A stretch of 64,000 nt of DNA from Cladocopium goreaui. Lineage: Eukaryota > Sar > Dinophyceae > Suessiales > Symbiodiniaceae. The position numbers were made by a program, and so were the translations under genes. Of the stretch, positions 52,537 through 63,989 are shown in pieces; the first letter of the stretch is position 1; each line of letters begins with the position of its first letter. The notes under the pieces are model-generated. The model did no database searches. It had not been told where the DNA came from and saw only the letters and a list, made by a program, of their open reading frames with translations. Where the stretch lies: assembly GCA_947184155.2 (NCBI GenBank), contig CAMXCT020001022.1, positions 65,001-129,000 on the forward strand, given 5' to 3'.

Positions 52537-55254
52537 TCAAAACAAAGAAGCATTGGACCGGCGCAACTTCCCAGTGCCAGCACTACTGCCAGCGCTACTG
52601 CCCTGCCCCAACATCACTGGCTGAGAGACTTCCTGGCCCGCACTGTCATCATCACTGTGAAAGTCATTCATGTAGAGGGTACGCTGAGAATCCGAAAAGT
52701 ATTCATCATCATCCTGGGTGTCATTCAGCCCCTGGCCCCAGTCATCTTCATACACCTCCCGGGGTGGGTCATCGGGAATTTCAATCAAAGGAACTTCTGA
52801 CTTGTCAAAGCAACCAGCGTTCACATCAGCCAAAATGTCACGTTCAAGTTCAAGCTGTTCAATATCGAAGGGGCAATGAGGTTCCCATTCCTGGCTCCAG
52901 TCCTCCTGAGAACTAGGTGGCTGGTTGGTAAGTTGGTGAGGCTTGACCCGCTTCTCAAACTGTGTCTTGATCACACCTTTGTTCTTCAAGGAGTCCAGCA
53001 AAAGAGGCCTTGGCTAGTGTACAATAGACTAAACAAGAATGGCCCATACCTAATTAATCCCAGACAAAATCAAATGAACAATGACTTCAAATAATAAAAA
53101 ATAACTTGGGCATTTTACCAAGTAGCATTGCCAAAATGAAACGATGGCACAGCAACCAACAACGCAAACTATCCCCCAGATTCTTGAACCCCAAAAAGCT
53201 CCGCCACAGATTGTTTTGCCGATACTTTTCCACACAAAATTAAACTGAAACACCAAGCACCCAGCTCAGCATCAACATTCCCGTGCCTTGAAAAATACGG
53301 AGTTCTCAATCAGTCGTGTCGGACTTGTCTTGGAAGAAACAAACATGTCGAGCCTTAGCTGGCAAGTTGGGAAACAATCGTTAAAAAAACACTGAGGCCA
53401 CCTTTTATTTCCCACTGTTGAGATTGAGAACTTGTCCAAATCTGCAATCCCCAAAAACAAAATGCCCGCTCAGTCAAACAACGTCTCTTTCATGAAATCA
53501 TCGGCGTAAATGGGGCGCTGACCTATCCTGACATCGAGACGGTGTGATATTTCAAGATTTTTTTTTTGACTGTGAAAATCATGTTTTTCTTTCTAAAAGG
53601 GACACATGTGTCAACCCCCTTCCTACTTTGGTTTTCACAACAAATACTTGGATGTTCATCCCCCACAACATGGCCCTGCAGGTCCATCAGGCCTTCTCAC
53701 AGCATGTGCAAGATCCTGCACGCGAATTTTGATGTTCTCGAAGTAGGGCTCCTCGCCATCCCCGAAATCAAAGGCTCCAGCCAAACACTCCTGAGGCTCA
53801 AGGAAGTAGCAGGGACGTTAACCAATGATAATTTGCCACCCAAAAAAACATTTTTTAAAAATATAAGTTTGTCGTAACCTTCATTCTCTGACATCAGTAA
53901 TTTGACCCCACGCCAGAAACAACGCCTAGATTCTAGAGCACGTTGCTCGTCACGCGCCGCATCAGCTGCTAAACATTCAGTCTTAGTCTTCAATATCTTC
54001 TCAAAGCCAGGATACTGGGACCTAAGATCAAGGGGGTTGCCATAGAGCAGGAACACTGGCGTTGTTGTCATAAAATCAAACCACAGTGAAATCGGTTGGA
54101 GAACATTGGAAAATTATGGCAAAATCAAACATGAAATTGAATCGTTCAAGAAACCGTTCTTGTTTCGAATATGGCATCCGGGAACTGGGGCATGCAAATT
54201 CGCGCAATATCTTCTGTGTTGCTTCCGATATCTTCTTAGCATGGGTCTGTAGAAGTTCTGCAATGTTGTATACCCCAAGAACACCTGCATTTGGTGTCAA
54301 ACTTTCACAACAACTGCCATACCGGATGCAAAGCCATCCGGCTGATGCATCCTGCATCAGTGAAATGGATTCCGAATCCATCCTGAGATGCACACAACAG
54401 AAAAGGTTACCCATGAAAAAATACACAGTCAAACTACTACTCTGTTCAAACTTCCAAATTGCAAATGAGATTCAAGCATGCAATCGTCATTTTGCGGGCT
54501 GCCTCCCCCAAACAGGCCTTCATTTTTCGAAGTTTGACACGTCCCTTAGCTATCATGAAACCCCCAAAAAAACTACTGTATGTCAAATGACTTCCAGGTA
54601 AATGCAAGGCCAGTATTTCCACCTGTCTATTTCAATCAAGATGCAAAGCGGCCTTCCTCTGCTGAGTGGTTGGCCTTCGAAGTTCTGGTCCTAGGCAGTG
54701 GCGTTAGTTTGGCAGCCACTATTTCCCAACATAACTAATCCGGCACTTTTAAACATTGGTAGCTTAGTTAGCCGAGAATCAAAACGGTACGGAATAGATC
54801 TGCTGCAGGAACCTTATTAACCAGGCAGTGATAACGAAACATCCGTCATACCTCATGTGAATCAAACATTGCATTGTCAAGGAACTATTTTCCCATCAAC
54901 CAATGGCACATGGGTCCCAATTCCAGTTTGCTTCGCAATCGCAAGCTTGTGTTGACGAGTGTTGGCATGTTGTTCCAAGGATTGTTGGCGAACCAAAGCC
55001 TTGGTAGGAGGAACTTTCATGTTTCCGCAAAGTTAGTCAACGTCTTAGCAAAAACTAAACCCATTTTCCAAACACGGTAAATGTTGACAGAATTTTGATC
55101 AAGTAACTCTGCGGCATGCTTTGAACTTTGCCCATACTCCACCTACACCAGCCTTTTGGCAAATGTTGCATCCCAGGCCTCTCTGGGAGATAGAAACCCA
55201 AGGATACTGTTCGCTCCAATCACGCCAATGCTTCAAAACATGGGCGTTCCATTC
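52537..55254 (-). CDS. zinc-finger, hAT/DUF4371-like gene with acidic C terminus
   Basis: Exons in transcript order: 55254-55108 (WRDWSEQYPWVSISQRGLGC then NICQKAGVGGVWAKFKAC), 54999-54886 (ALVRQQSLEQHANTRQHKLA), probably about 54694-54623 (DQNFEGQPLSRGRPLCILIE) and about 54290-54160 (LLQTHAKKISEATQKILREF), then 54055-53850 (FLLYGNPLDLRSQYPGFEKI), 53790-53667 (ECLAGAFDFGDGEEPYFENI), 53522-53480 (QRPIYADDFMKET), 53353 down to about 53283 (LDMFVSSKTSPTRLIENSVF), 53240-53121 and 53008-52537 ending in TGA. Several junctions are in phase (0/0, 0/0, 1/2, 2/1). The first two exons complete a finger: CNIC in one, HANTRQH in the next. A Trp-rich lead followed by C-x2-C ... H-x4-H is typical of hAT and DUF4371-type transposases. 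The last exon is acidic (PDDPPREVYEDDWG). The 5' end is incomplete. Confidence 0.5.
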
Positions 55255-56492
55255 CTTAGGGCAACAGTGAGGGTTTGAGTTTCAGACCTAAACAGCCACC
55301 TTAAGAACTATGCCTACCATAGCTCAAAAACTTGGAATTGAACATTATGTTCCAAAATCATATGTAATTCTGTTGTTGATGTCACCGCAAAATAGGCCGG
55401 TGGAGTTTCCAAAAACCATAACTGCCTAGTCTCGAATTGGATAATCTTTGGGGGGAACGCCAAGCGTCAACATAGGCACAGCTGGACAAGCGCACCATTG
55501 CACTACGCAGTCCCCACGCAAACTGATGGTTTCTATTCACGTGCCTGAAAAAAAATGCCATTCTTAATTTAATTCAACTGAATAATTTTTTCTGCAAAAC
55601 AATTGTTCCTAAAAAATGATTTTAAAAAAAAAACTAAACAAATTAAAAGCGCTAGGAAGTGTTTTAAGACGTTGGGTTATTCGAAAAGGTTTGGCCCTGA
55701 CGCGACCATAGTGTTTGGGCAAAATGCCTTGCAGGGGCCCGGATGCCCAAAGTCAACAAAGCATGGGCTGAACCAGAGTTGGACTGCACCAAGCGGTCAG
55801 AATCATAAGGGCACCAACACTTTGCATCAAATTGGTATTTTCCTACTGGATTGTTTTATGGGTTGAAAGTTTGTAGGCTGATGAACCTCTAAAAGATAGT
55901 ATCGCTTTCAGATTGCCAAATACTTTTTGAGTTTATGGGATTCATGGGCCATGCCCATTTAAAATTGTTGTTCATACTAATTAATATTAACTTATTAAGT
56001 GTTCGACAAATGTAATATATCACTGACACGAAGCATATTACAAAAATACCCCTTGTATCCTTAATTTAATGATGGACAATTACTATCAAAATGGATGATT
56101 CGGGGGCACCCACATTTTAGGAAACCTCCATGTTTTTTTTACACCAACTCACCATCACCAACTGCCATTGAGGTCGTGGCTGGTGCAGAGCACAGCCCAG
56201 CGGCACTGCAGGGCGGATGGCCCTGCACTTCCCCCCCCACCCCCCACCCCCCACCCCCCCACCTAAACCCCACCTAAACGATTCGAGGCGGATAGACAAT
56301 AATAACGATTCTATTAAAATGAGCAACGATTCTTAAGATTTGAATAACTTATCAGGAGTACAGGATAGATTCACAACTATAACAATTCTATGAGTGCCGG
56401 GGTTAACATTTATCCAAACTACCAACGAGATAACCCATGTCATCTAATCTGATTGTAGGTTCCTCAGCAAAATTAGTAGAAATTCCATTTGA
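55255..56492. other. no gene seen; poly-C tract
   Basis: AT-rich sequence with a homopurine/homopyrimidine C-rich run at 56228-56275 (repeats of CCCCCCA). An 87-codon plus frame at 55603-55866 has no clear coding character. Confidence 0.45.
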
Positions 56493-58183
56493 TTATTTGA
56501 TTATTTTAAAAGCAGCCCAGTCGTCAACCCCTTTCGGCAATGCGTGTAAGGAAGCTCCAGCAAGGTGGGGCGCAATCTCGGCCAGCGCCTCTCCGCGGAC
56601 GAGCAGCTTCACAACATCGGCAAGCTGGACAGCCATCTCGTCTCCATGAGGGGAAGCGAGGGCCTCGCGAAGGTGGTCACCTCGAAGGCCAGTGGGGCCC
56701 GCGCCACTCCCACGGCTGAAGGAGCGGATGGCCTGGATGACGTCCTCCACCGCCAGCTCGGGCACAGCAGCTAAGGCAGGCAGCCCTAGAGCGACGAGAG
56801 CCGGGCGGGCAGGGGCGGCGCGGGGGTGTTTGGCTTGCAGCTTGGAAACAACATCAGTCGTGTTGTCCAAGAGTGGCGGAGACACCAGGGCAGCACAGGC
56901 ACGTGAGAGCTCCCCTTCAGCGGCCAAGGCACAGCATCGGGCCTGCCTGGCAGCCTGCGCTGCCTCTTCATCATCGTCCCGAGGCCGGCGACGGCGAGGA
57001 CCGGGCAAGTCTCCCCAAAGTTCCTCGCGCTCACCAGCCAGCCATCTGGCACAGCGCCGCTGGGTGAACTGCGCGGCCTGGAGGCGGTGCCGGCGCCCTC
57101 CACGTGGAGCAGGGTGGAGCACCGCCTTGGGGAGCATGAAGAAGTCCCGCCACGCTTGCGAGGTGTTGTTGCCTGCCGCTTGCCCAAGGGCGCGAGAAAG
57201 GCATTGTGCCCAAGCGGCTCGCGCAGCTTTGGGGACATGCCGGAGGACTGGGGCAGGCTCAGCGAAGACGGCTTCAATGGACGGCCCAGGCAGTGCCAGG
57301 CCTGCGGCAGGGACTGGCACGACAGCTCGGCGAGCTGCTGGCCGACAGCGTGGGTGCGCACCATTGAAGCGGGATGCCACTAACCCCCCACAAACCGAGC
57401 ACAGGTCAAGGTGATGGCGAGCCCGATAGGCCTGGGGGACTTCCCCTTCCAAGGTGCCAGCGGCGTGATCTTCGAGGTGCGGTCGCATGGCTGCGTGGGA
57501 GGTCCAGCCACGGCCAGACGAAGCAGCGGCGGGGCACCCTGGAACAGGGCAGAAAACCCGCTCAGTCCGGCGAGCTGCCGGCGGGGATCGCTCACGCGAC
57601 CCTGGCCCAGAGGCATCAACCACCATAGGTTGCCGCTCGCCGCCGACAGGGGTGCCAGGGGCTGGAGGCCCTGGATTTGATGCCTCCCCCACACGGATCC
57701 CGATGAAGCCAGTGCGGCGGCGTAGTCGCCGGCGGACCCTTCCACGGCCTCGGCGGGGCACCCAGCAAGCCCGGCGCCGGCGCCAGCGGATGGAAGGGAG
57801 CATTGGATCAAGGGGCAGCGCAGAGCAGGCCCATGCCTGCAAGAGGATGGAGGTGAGCTGGCGCCGCTGATAGTGACTGGCTCGGCCGAGTGGTTGATGC
57901 CGACGTTCCGGCAATGGTATGCCGCCAGGGGCAAAGGTCGACTGGCCGATGGTTGGCAAAGGATGAGGGCAAGAGAGCAGGGACAGAGCCACTAGCCGGG
58001 GCAGCGCCCAAAGGAGGAGCACGCCGCAGGAAGCCATGGCGGGCCGCTGCTGGGCGGTGCAAGCAAGCAGAGGGGGCACACAGAGGTGCTCACACTTGAG
58101 GCCCACGGCACCGCTTGCCTGCACCCCCGAGCAACAGCCTTACAAAAGATCGTCCTCATCTGAAATTGCTGAGAAACGGCTTC
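56493..58183 (-). pseudogene. LINE retrotransposon fragment, cut off inside reverse transcriptase
   Basis: GC-rich minus frame of up to 543 codons (58124-56493). The first in-frame ATG is at 58037; the upstream GTG is not a likely start. Order by residue counted from 58124: basic region; VGEASNPGP (145-153), a motif I associate with dinoflagellate LINEs; C2H2 finger FCPVPGC ... H210 ... H216; a second Cys/His cluster DLCSVCGG ... H257, C260; then FSRGSGAGPTGLRGDHLREA (470-489) and AGASLHALPKG, which look like the first motifs of the reverse-transcriptase domain. The frame ends within AT-rich DNA at about 56515 before the YxDD core, so the catalytic part, endonuclease and 3' end are missing. 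Loss of the 3' side is unlike the usual 5' truncation of LINEs. It is preceded by a spliced-leader relict. Confidence 0.68.
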
Positions 58184-58203
58184 CTTGAGCCAAAATGGCT
58201 ACG
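58184..58203 (-). other. relict dinoflagellate spliced leader
   Basis: On the minus strand CGTAGCCATTTTGGCTCAAG matches the last 20 bases of the 22-base dinoflagellate spliced leader known from trans-spliced mRNAs. The leader's second base, C, is A here. It lies about 60 bp upstream of the LINE frame, in the same orientation, as expected if a trans-spliced transcript was reverse transcribed and inserted. Confidence 0.88.
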
Positions 58204-58312
58204 TTGAAGTCATCTGACAAGTTAGGAGAATCCCTGTTGATGTTTTCTCGATGCCCTGAAGTGGGTATGGCTCAAAGCGCAGATGCTTTTCACAGAACCC
58301 ACTGGTGTTTAT

Positions 58313-58412
58313 CTGGTTGGTGGTTTCAACCCCTCTGAAAAATATTAGTCAGTTGGGATGATTATTCCCAATATATGGACAAATAAAAGCCATGTTCCAA
58401 ACCACCAATCAG
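58313..58412 (-). mobile_element. 100-bp MITE, inverted copy of 32794-32893
   Basis: Starts CTGGTTGGTGGTTT and ends AAACCACCAATCAG; on the minus strand it aligns with 32794-32893 over its whole length with few differences. Confidence 0.75.
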
Positions 58413-58501
58413 TTTTATGATTTTATATGGATGTTGAGATGTTCTCATCATTCCCATGGTCCCCATGATTTTTGTCCAAAAAATGTCCCATTTCCATCGA
58501 G

Positions 58502-58977
58502 GCCGAGGCAATGCCGCTGAGGCCGTTGAGATCGGTGTTGATCTTCAATCCTTTGAGCCTGTGCCATTGACCCTGGATCTCCCTGGGTTCACCCCAGGTA
58601 CAAGTAAAATGGATAAATCAAGGATAAATCAAGGATAAATCAAGGGGTCAAACGTGGTCAATTTGATGCAATTTCTATCAATTTCTCCCCTGGTCAATAT
58701 CTAATTTAGGCATTTGAGAGATATTTCAGGCACCTACAAGTTGGAGTTACCTAAACTATCCGAGGTCATGCAAGGTCTATATGAGGCGGCCGAAAAGTGC
58801 CTTCGAATATCACCCCAAACTCTGGCCTTCTATGGCACGTATCAGGTTCCTAGAGCCACTGAGCCTGGCCCTGGCAAGAATCTGGTCATCCTAAAGCAAC
58901 ACTGGAAATTTGTAGAGCCTGGGCAGCCTGGGTTAAGTATTGACAGTGCTACAACCATCGTATGGACCCAGATACAG
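58502..58977 (+). CDS. two exons of a plus-strand gene
   Basis: Exon 58502-58597 (GNAAEAVEIGVDLQSFEPVP, LTLDLPGFTP, donor GTACAA) joins in phase (1/2) to 58730-58977 (TYKLELPKLSEVMQGLYEAA, SPQTLAFYGTYQVPRATEPG, NLVILKQHWKFVEPGQPGLS, donor GTAAGG). Acceptors are TCGAG and TTTCAG. Start and stop lie outside the found exons. Soluble globular-looking sequence; no family recognised. Confidence 0.5.
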
Positions 58978-59332
58978 GTAAGGCCTGATGTTGAAAAAGC
59001 TATTGTGCACTGCTTCTACTGTTGGCAGGAATTTCTCATAGTGATGAACTTTCTCGATAATATGATGCAAACTGGAGTATAGACCACCAACACTGCTGAG
59101 GATTTTTGCCACGTTTCAGGTAATTTGTAAATCTGAGGAAGCGCTTGTGATGCATCTGTGAATTGATGGGGGTGGGTCGGTTTTGTTTTTATGTTTGCAG
59201 CTTTTCATTTTTTGAGATGTTTTTTCCCGGTAATTATATTTTGCAACATGTTTTTCAACATAAAACCAAAAATGAATAAAAAATCAACATAGCAAGTTCC
59301 TTGTTAAAACCCCATTAGAACATACTGTAGCA
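58978..59332. other. intron or spacer
   Basis: No gene seen. The exon frame stays open to 59082 but the GTAAGG donor at 58978 is the better border. Confidence 0.4.
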
Positions 59333-59752
59333 GCAGCACCCAAACAATTTTTGAAGGGGCTAGCCCATGAGCAACATTGATCTTCAATAGTATGTTTGTT
59401 GTGCGGGTCCTTTATTTTGTCCAGCTTTTTTCTTGGCTGAACAGTTTCATAAATCCTTCTATTTGTTCCTTTCCTTTAGCTTTTCTCTCTTACTTACTTA
59501 GCTCCATTCTTCTGGATGTCTCAAGATGTTTAATTTCCCAAAATATAGGATGCCGTGTTAAATCCCTATTTAAAAACAGCACCCAAACAATCTTTCAAGG
59601 GGGTAGCCCATGAGCAGCATTGATCTTCAATAGTATGTTGTGGGGGTCCTCTATTGTGTCAAGTTTTTTTTATGTGAACATGTTCAAACATTTCTGTATC
59701 TTGTCCTTTCCTTCCGTTTTTCTCTCTTACTTTCTTAGCTCCATTCTTCCGG
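59333..59752 (+). repeat. two-copy direct duplication (about 180 bp)
   Basis: AGCCCATGAGCAACATTGAT then CTTCAATAGTATGTT, the flanking CAGCACCCAAACAAT and a later TTTTTCTCTCTTACTT/AGCTCCATTCTTC stretch occur twice, offset by about 245 bp. Confidence 0.8.
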
Positions 59753-59756
59753 AAAT

Positions 59757-59956
59757 CAATTGAAAATCAATTGAAAGCAAATTGAACATCAATTGAAAAT
59801 CAATTGAGCGTAAATTGAAATCAATTGAAAATCAACTGAAAGTACTTTGAAATCAATTGAACATCAATTGAAATCAGTTGAAAATCAATTGAAATCAATT
59901 GAAAATCAACTGAAAGTACTTTGAAATCAATTGAAAATCAATTGAAATCAATTGAT
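59757..59956. repeat. CAATTGAAAAT tandem repeat
   Basis: About 20 copies of a 9-12 bp unit (AATCAATTGAA with AAATCAACTGAAAGTACTTTG insertions). CAATTG makes it locally self-complementary. Confidence 0.9.
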
Positions 59957-60929
59957 TCAACATTATTCAGGCCCCGACCCTTCAAAAGTGACTAGCCTAA
60001 AGAGACACCTTCAAATGTTTAGGGAGGGGCCTTACACTAATCAGGATCCAACATTATTCTCGATGGCTAAATTGCCCATGTTTAATCATTTTGATATGTT
60101 CAACCCTGCTATTTTCCTTCCCTTAAGATTTCTCCGTAAATTCCCATGAAAAATCGCCATCGACCCTCACCTCACACAGCAGTAGGGCGGAAACTTGGCG
60201 AGCTCAGCCAAGACCTCTTCAGTCGCCTGAAGGAAACATCTCCGTTTTGACCATAGGAAACCTAAAGGCATCCTAAAGGCTTTCACCTGTTTTTAAAGCC
60301 CAATATAGTTTAGTTATGTTTAGTTTGTTCCTATAAAAACTCTAATGTTAATGCATCCAATACTGGATGGATATATCATGATGTTGATATATAGTAATTA
60401 TCGTTAATTAAAACGAGATGGGATGAACAGTACAAGACAGTATCGGATGAACAACTTGTCTTGCAAATGGAATGAATAAGAAAAACAATGTCCACATCCC
60501 ATTCACGATCCCACCGCCCAAATCCCAGACAAAATAAATAATCCCCGCACAATTTATTGGACTCCAACCGGTTTTCGTGGTAGTTTTTGGGTGAGTTTTC
60601 ATTTTTCTGGGGGGTGGTGATCTTTTTATTCTATGAATAATTATATTGAGAAGTTTCCAGGCTAAACCCTCCCCAAATTCTTTATCTGAATGTCAAACTT
60701 CCCAGATCTGAATCACTGAATGCATGGATTTCTGTCTAATTCCCTTATAGTCTTGTTTCAAAAAGACAAAACACAACAAACTCGCAAAGTGGTAGCCTTG
60801 AACCGCTCCGGAACCACACTAAAAAAACTGTTTAACCCCATAAATACAGTCACTGAATTTCCCTGTGGCAGTTTGTGGTGAAAATATCCTTGGCTTTCTG
60901 AATCAACCCTCTTCATAAAGCTTTCCATG

Positions 60930-61145
60930 AAACTTATGTATATTGGTTTCGATTAGGCATTTTGTTCGGCCATACTGCAAGGGTCCCGACATGACAATAT
61001 GTATTCTTTTTGCATTAGGCAATTTGTTCAACAACATTTAAATGGCAAGGTGAACTTATGTATTCGTTTTCAATTAGGCAATCTGCAGGGTCCCACAATG
61101 ACACCTATGTAACTATGTATTTGTTTTCAATTAGGCAATTTGTTC
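60930..61145 (+). repeat. degenerate direct repeats of about 60-75 bp
   Basis: The phrase TATGTAT...TTTTCAATTAGGCAATTTGT recurs four times, twice with CAGGGTCCC/AAGGGTCCC nearby. The rest of 59957-61314 is AT-rich with no firm gene. Confidence 0.7.
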
Positions 61146-61317
61146 ATCAGTGCACACATGCTAAAGATTTTCAGGGTCCCCAGAAGTTTGTTTGGCCTCA
61201 ACTTTATTTGGAATACGATGTTAATGATATTGTTGGAGGAGGGTTATGAATCAGATGTAGACATTGGTTATGAGTCATTTCAGTTGCTTACATCCCACAC
61301 TAACCGATTTTCTTCAT

Positions 61318-61415
61318 CGCTGCTGTCCTGCGCACTTGGGGGCGGCGCGACCGTGCGCTCTGGTGGTGCTTTGCCCGCACTGTGGCTGCGGCGCGCCTTA
61401 CAGGGCAGTGATTTA
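61318..61415 (+). other. GC-rich exon candidate
   Basis: Isolated GC-rich island with two open plus frames (FFIAAVLRTWGRRDRALWWC and SLLSCALGGGATVRSGGALP). Exon-like composition but frame and borders undecided. Confidence 0.3.
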
Positions 61416-62205
61416 AGGGCGAAACATGGGAAACACACCAGGAGTTTGATGGTGTTTGCCAGTTTTTTTTAATTCAATACCATGATATACTGTTCTTATG
61501 GTCAAATAAGTATGTGTGGGATTAAGGAGGTATCGTGTAAATGTTCATTCATAGAATATGGTAGATTTTTTCTGAAACCCAAGTCTGGGATTAAGAGACA
61601 TCAGCACATCACAACAAAATATCCAAACATACAAAAGCGAGCTCGAGGATCAGAAGGATGCATATTGGGAAGAAACAAACTTATGATTTTTGAGGTCCTT
61701 TTTCTGATCCAACATCAAAGATATGCAATACATGCCATAGCTGGCAAAACGTAAAAACTGAGAACTTAATGTCTTGATGCCGTTGTAAAACATGCACATG
61801 GTCACACAACAAAAATACGAAAAATTGACGAACAAAAACAAGATCATTCCATCTCATTCCAACAGCGTTGCTTTGAGAGAAGTCGCCTACCCGTGACACT
61901 GGGCACATGAACATAATCACAATATCTGTACGAGGCACTCTTTTTTTTTTCATGTGTTTTTCAAAAGTCATGGGTTCCTGGGCAAAAGTCTAATCCTTTC
62001 CGACTTTCCGGGCCTTTTTCCTCTGCGACGAAGAAGCTTTCCTGAAGGCAGATCACTGAAGCCACAGCAATGTAAAGGGAACCATAAACCTAATTTATAA
62101 GTATATACTAGATCAATCTAGTAGATTTCTGCTCCATTTTTGCATCATACCCTTGAGGTTATCTTGAATCCAACAGGATTGAAGTGAGTTTTTGGGACAT
62201 TCCTT

Positions 62206-62285
62206 GTGCCCTCTACACCTCCCCGAGATGGCCTCGCCGGTTTGCTGCGACTGCGACTGCGCCTGGGCGCTATCGAATGGAAACA
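62206..62285 (+). other. exon candidate
   Basis: GC-rich island encoding VPSTPPRDGLAGLLRLRLRL then GAIEWKH on the plus strand. A second one at about 62473-62535 (APELPSAAVLRSGLAASDFN) may follow it. Borders not resolved. Confidence 0.28.
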
Positions 62286-62879
62286 CCCAAATGCAGCCAG
62301 AATGGGATAAGAAACACCATTACAAATCTTAAAATGTGCCTTAAGTTGCAACATCATAAAAATTGTTGAGCTCAGAGAGGTACCCCTCATGTTCACATAT
62401 GTTCACATAACATCTCTTACCACATATTTTGACCACATAACTTTTACTATCTTTTACTGTCAAAAGAAGGGCACCGGAGCTGCCTTCTGCTGCGGTTCTT
62501 CGGAGCGGCCTTGCGGCCTCGGATTTCAATGAATCCATATGTGTTTTCAGTCTTTTCCCCATTGTAAAAAATGTCATCCTGGTGGAAAAAAAATCAGATC
62601 TACAATTTTCAGACACACCCAAATGGCCTGAAATGGATTGAAATGGAAGTTCTCCATCTTTAATCTTTAGCATCAAACTTGCCATTTTGTGGTAATTACT
62701 ATCCCATCTTGAGCAACTACCAGCCATCAAAGCTTTATATCATATGATCATATGTAAAAAACATGTAAAAACCATGATCTACTTTACCAATCTTTACCCC
62801 CATATTTTCACCCTCATCCATCAGTATCCATCTCCACCATCCCCCTACAACGTCACAACTTGTCACAACCGTTGCCACC

Positions 62880-63049
62880 ACGGCGCTCTTCGATCTGGAC
62901 CGCGGTCTTCGGCTGCGCGACCGCCGCGACTGCGACCGCCGCCGCGAGCGCTGCGAGCGCCGCGACCGCGACCGCGGTGGTGACTTCCGGAGGGTCCGGG
63001 AGCGCCGCGGAGGGTCCGGCGTTCGTCGCGGGGAACGGCCTGAGACAAG
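62880..63049 (+). CDS. exon candidate encoding Arg/Asp/Glu-rich repeats
   Basis: GC-rich island, abrupt against AT-rich flanks. One plus frame encodes LFDLDRGLRLRDRRDCDRRR, ERCERRDRDRGGDFRRVRER, with RD/RE dipeptides as in some splicing factors. A second plus frame gives Ala/Thr-rich sequence (SAASAATATAVV). The charged frame seems more likely, but repetitive GC-rich DNA can open all frames. Confidence 0.35.
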
Positions 63050-63253
63050 GGGCTTTTGGGGTTTCAATCAGCAAAAAAGGCAACAAAAATGGTGGTTCAA
63101 CTGGCAAAATATATCAAACAATGATGACACGCGCAGCGGAAAACCTGCGAAAATTGGTTCAAATCATCAATGATGTTGATATCACCATGTACTTCTTGAT
63201 TTTTCAATAGATAATGATTTTCCATGGCTTGGTTTACCAGTCAGTAGGTGCAG

Positions 63254-63392
63254 GTGTGGCAGTTAGAGGCTTTGCGCAGCCGGAAACTCTCCTGACAGAT
63301 CAAACTTTTGTGAATGGCAAAAAGAAACCACAGCTTCGAAACCTGTCAGTTAGTTGGGGGCACGAGTACCTGGATGCTGTGAAACCTTGCAG
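63254..63392 (+). CDS. internal exon of a plus-strand gene
   Basis: Acceptor GGTGCAG at 63253 and donor GTAAAA at 63393 bound a 139-nt frame (2 + 135 + 2) encoding VAVRGFAQPETLLTDQTFVN then GKKKPQLRNLSVSWGHEYLD. No family recognised. Other exons of the gene are not identified. Confidence 0.5.
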
Positions 63393-63849
63393 GTAAAAAC
63401 AGTAGTTTAAAATGTTTAAGTTTAGGGTATAGTGCTAAGTCTATAATGGGCAGAGGCAAATCTAACTGTGGCAGAATCCATGCCCTGTGGGGTGTCTGAT
63501 AATGTCTAGTGCTTTGTATTCCAGTACGTAAAGTACCCAAATGCAAGAAAGTCAAAGTTACTGTATAATATTATATATAAAATATTGATCCCAGAAAGCG
63601 GTTGGAACACAACCAAAGTTGATCTTCAACCAAAAATCTGCAGCAGGGCACTTTCACCCTAGACTTCGAATTTCAATCTACAATATCATACAATTCCAGC
63701 TCTCACTCTTCAAACCGACCTCCTTCAAGAAGTCGACAGTAAACTCCACTCCCGAAAGGTGTGAAACAACTCACATTCAGGTATAGGTTAAACCGAGGTG
63801 CTCTGCTAACGAATGCATCAACGAATTTGCCATGTAAAAATCTGTGTAC
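63393..63849. other. no gene seen
   Basis: AT-rich spacer between exons of opposite strands. Confidence 0.4.
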
Positions 63850-63915
63850 ATAGTATTGAATCATGCATCTGATCAGCCAGTCTTGCAGCATCTCCAAGCC
63901 CACCAATTGGGGCCC
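63850..63915 (-). CDS. internal exon of a minus-strand gene
   Basis: 66-nt minus exon (CAG acceptor, GTACAC donor, phase 0) encoding GPQLVGLEMLQDWLIRCMIQ then YY. The frame stays open further (VHRFLHGKFVDAFVSRAPRF), so the donor may lie later. Confidence 0.4.
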
Positions 63916-63989
63916 CTGGCGTCGGCTTCTCCGCCTTTTGTCGAAGTGTCAAAAATATTAGTCAACGCATACGTCAACATATTATATAT

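Noticed and set aside
56692-57870. plus-strand frames of 60-240 codons opposite the LINE fragment
   Set aside because: GC-rich antisense shadows; the minus frame carries the zinc-finger and reverse-transcriptase motifs.
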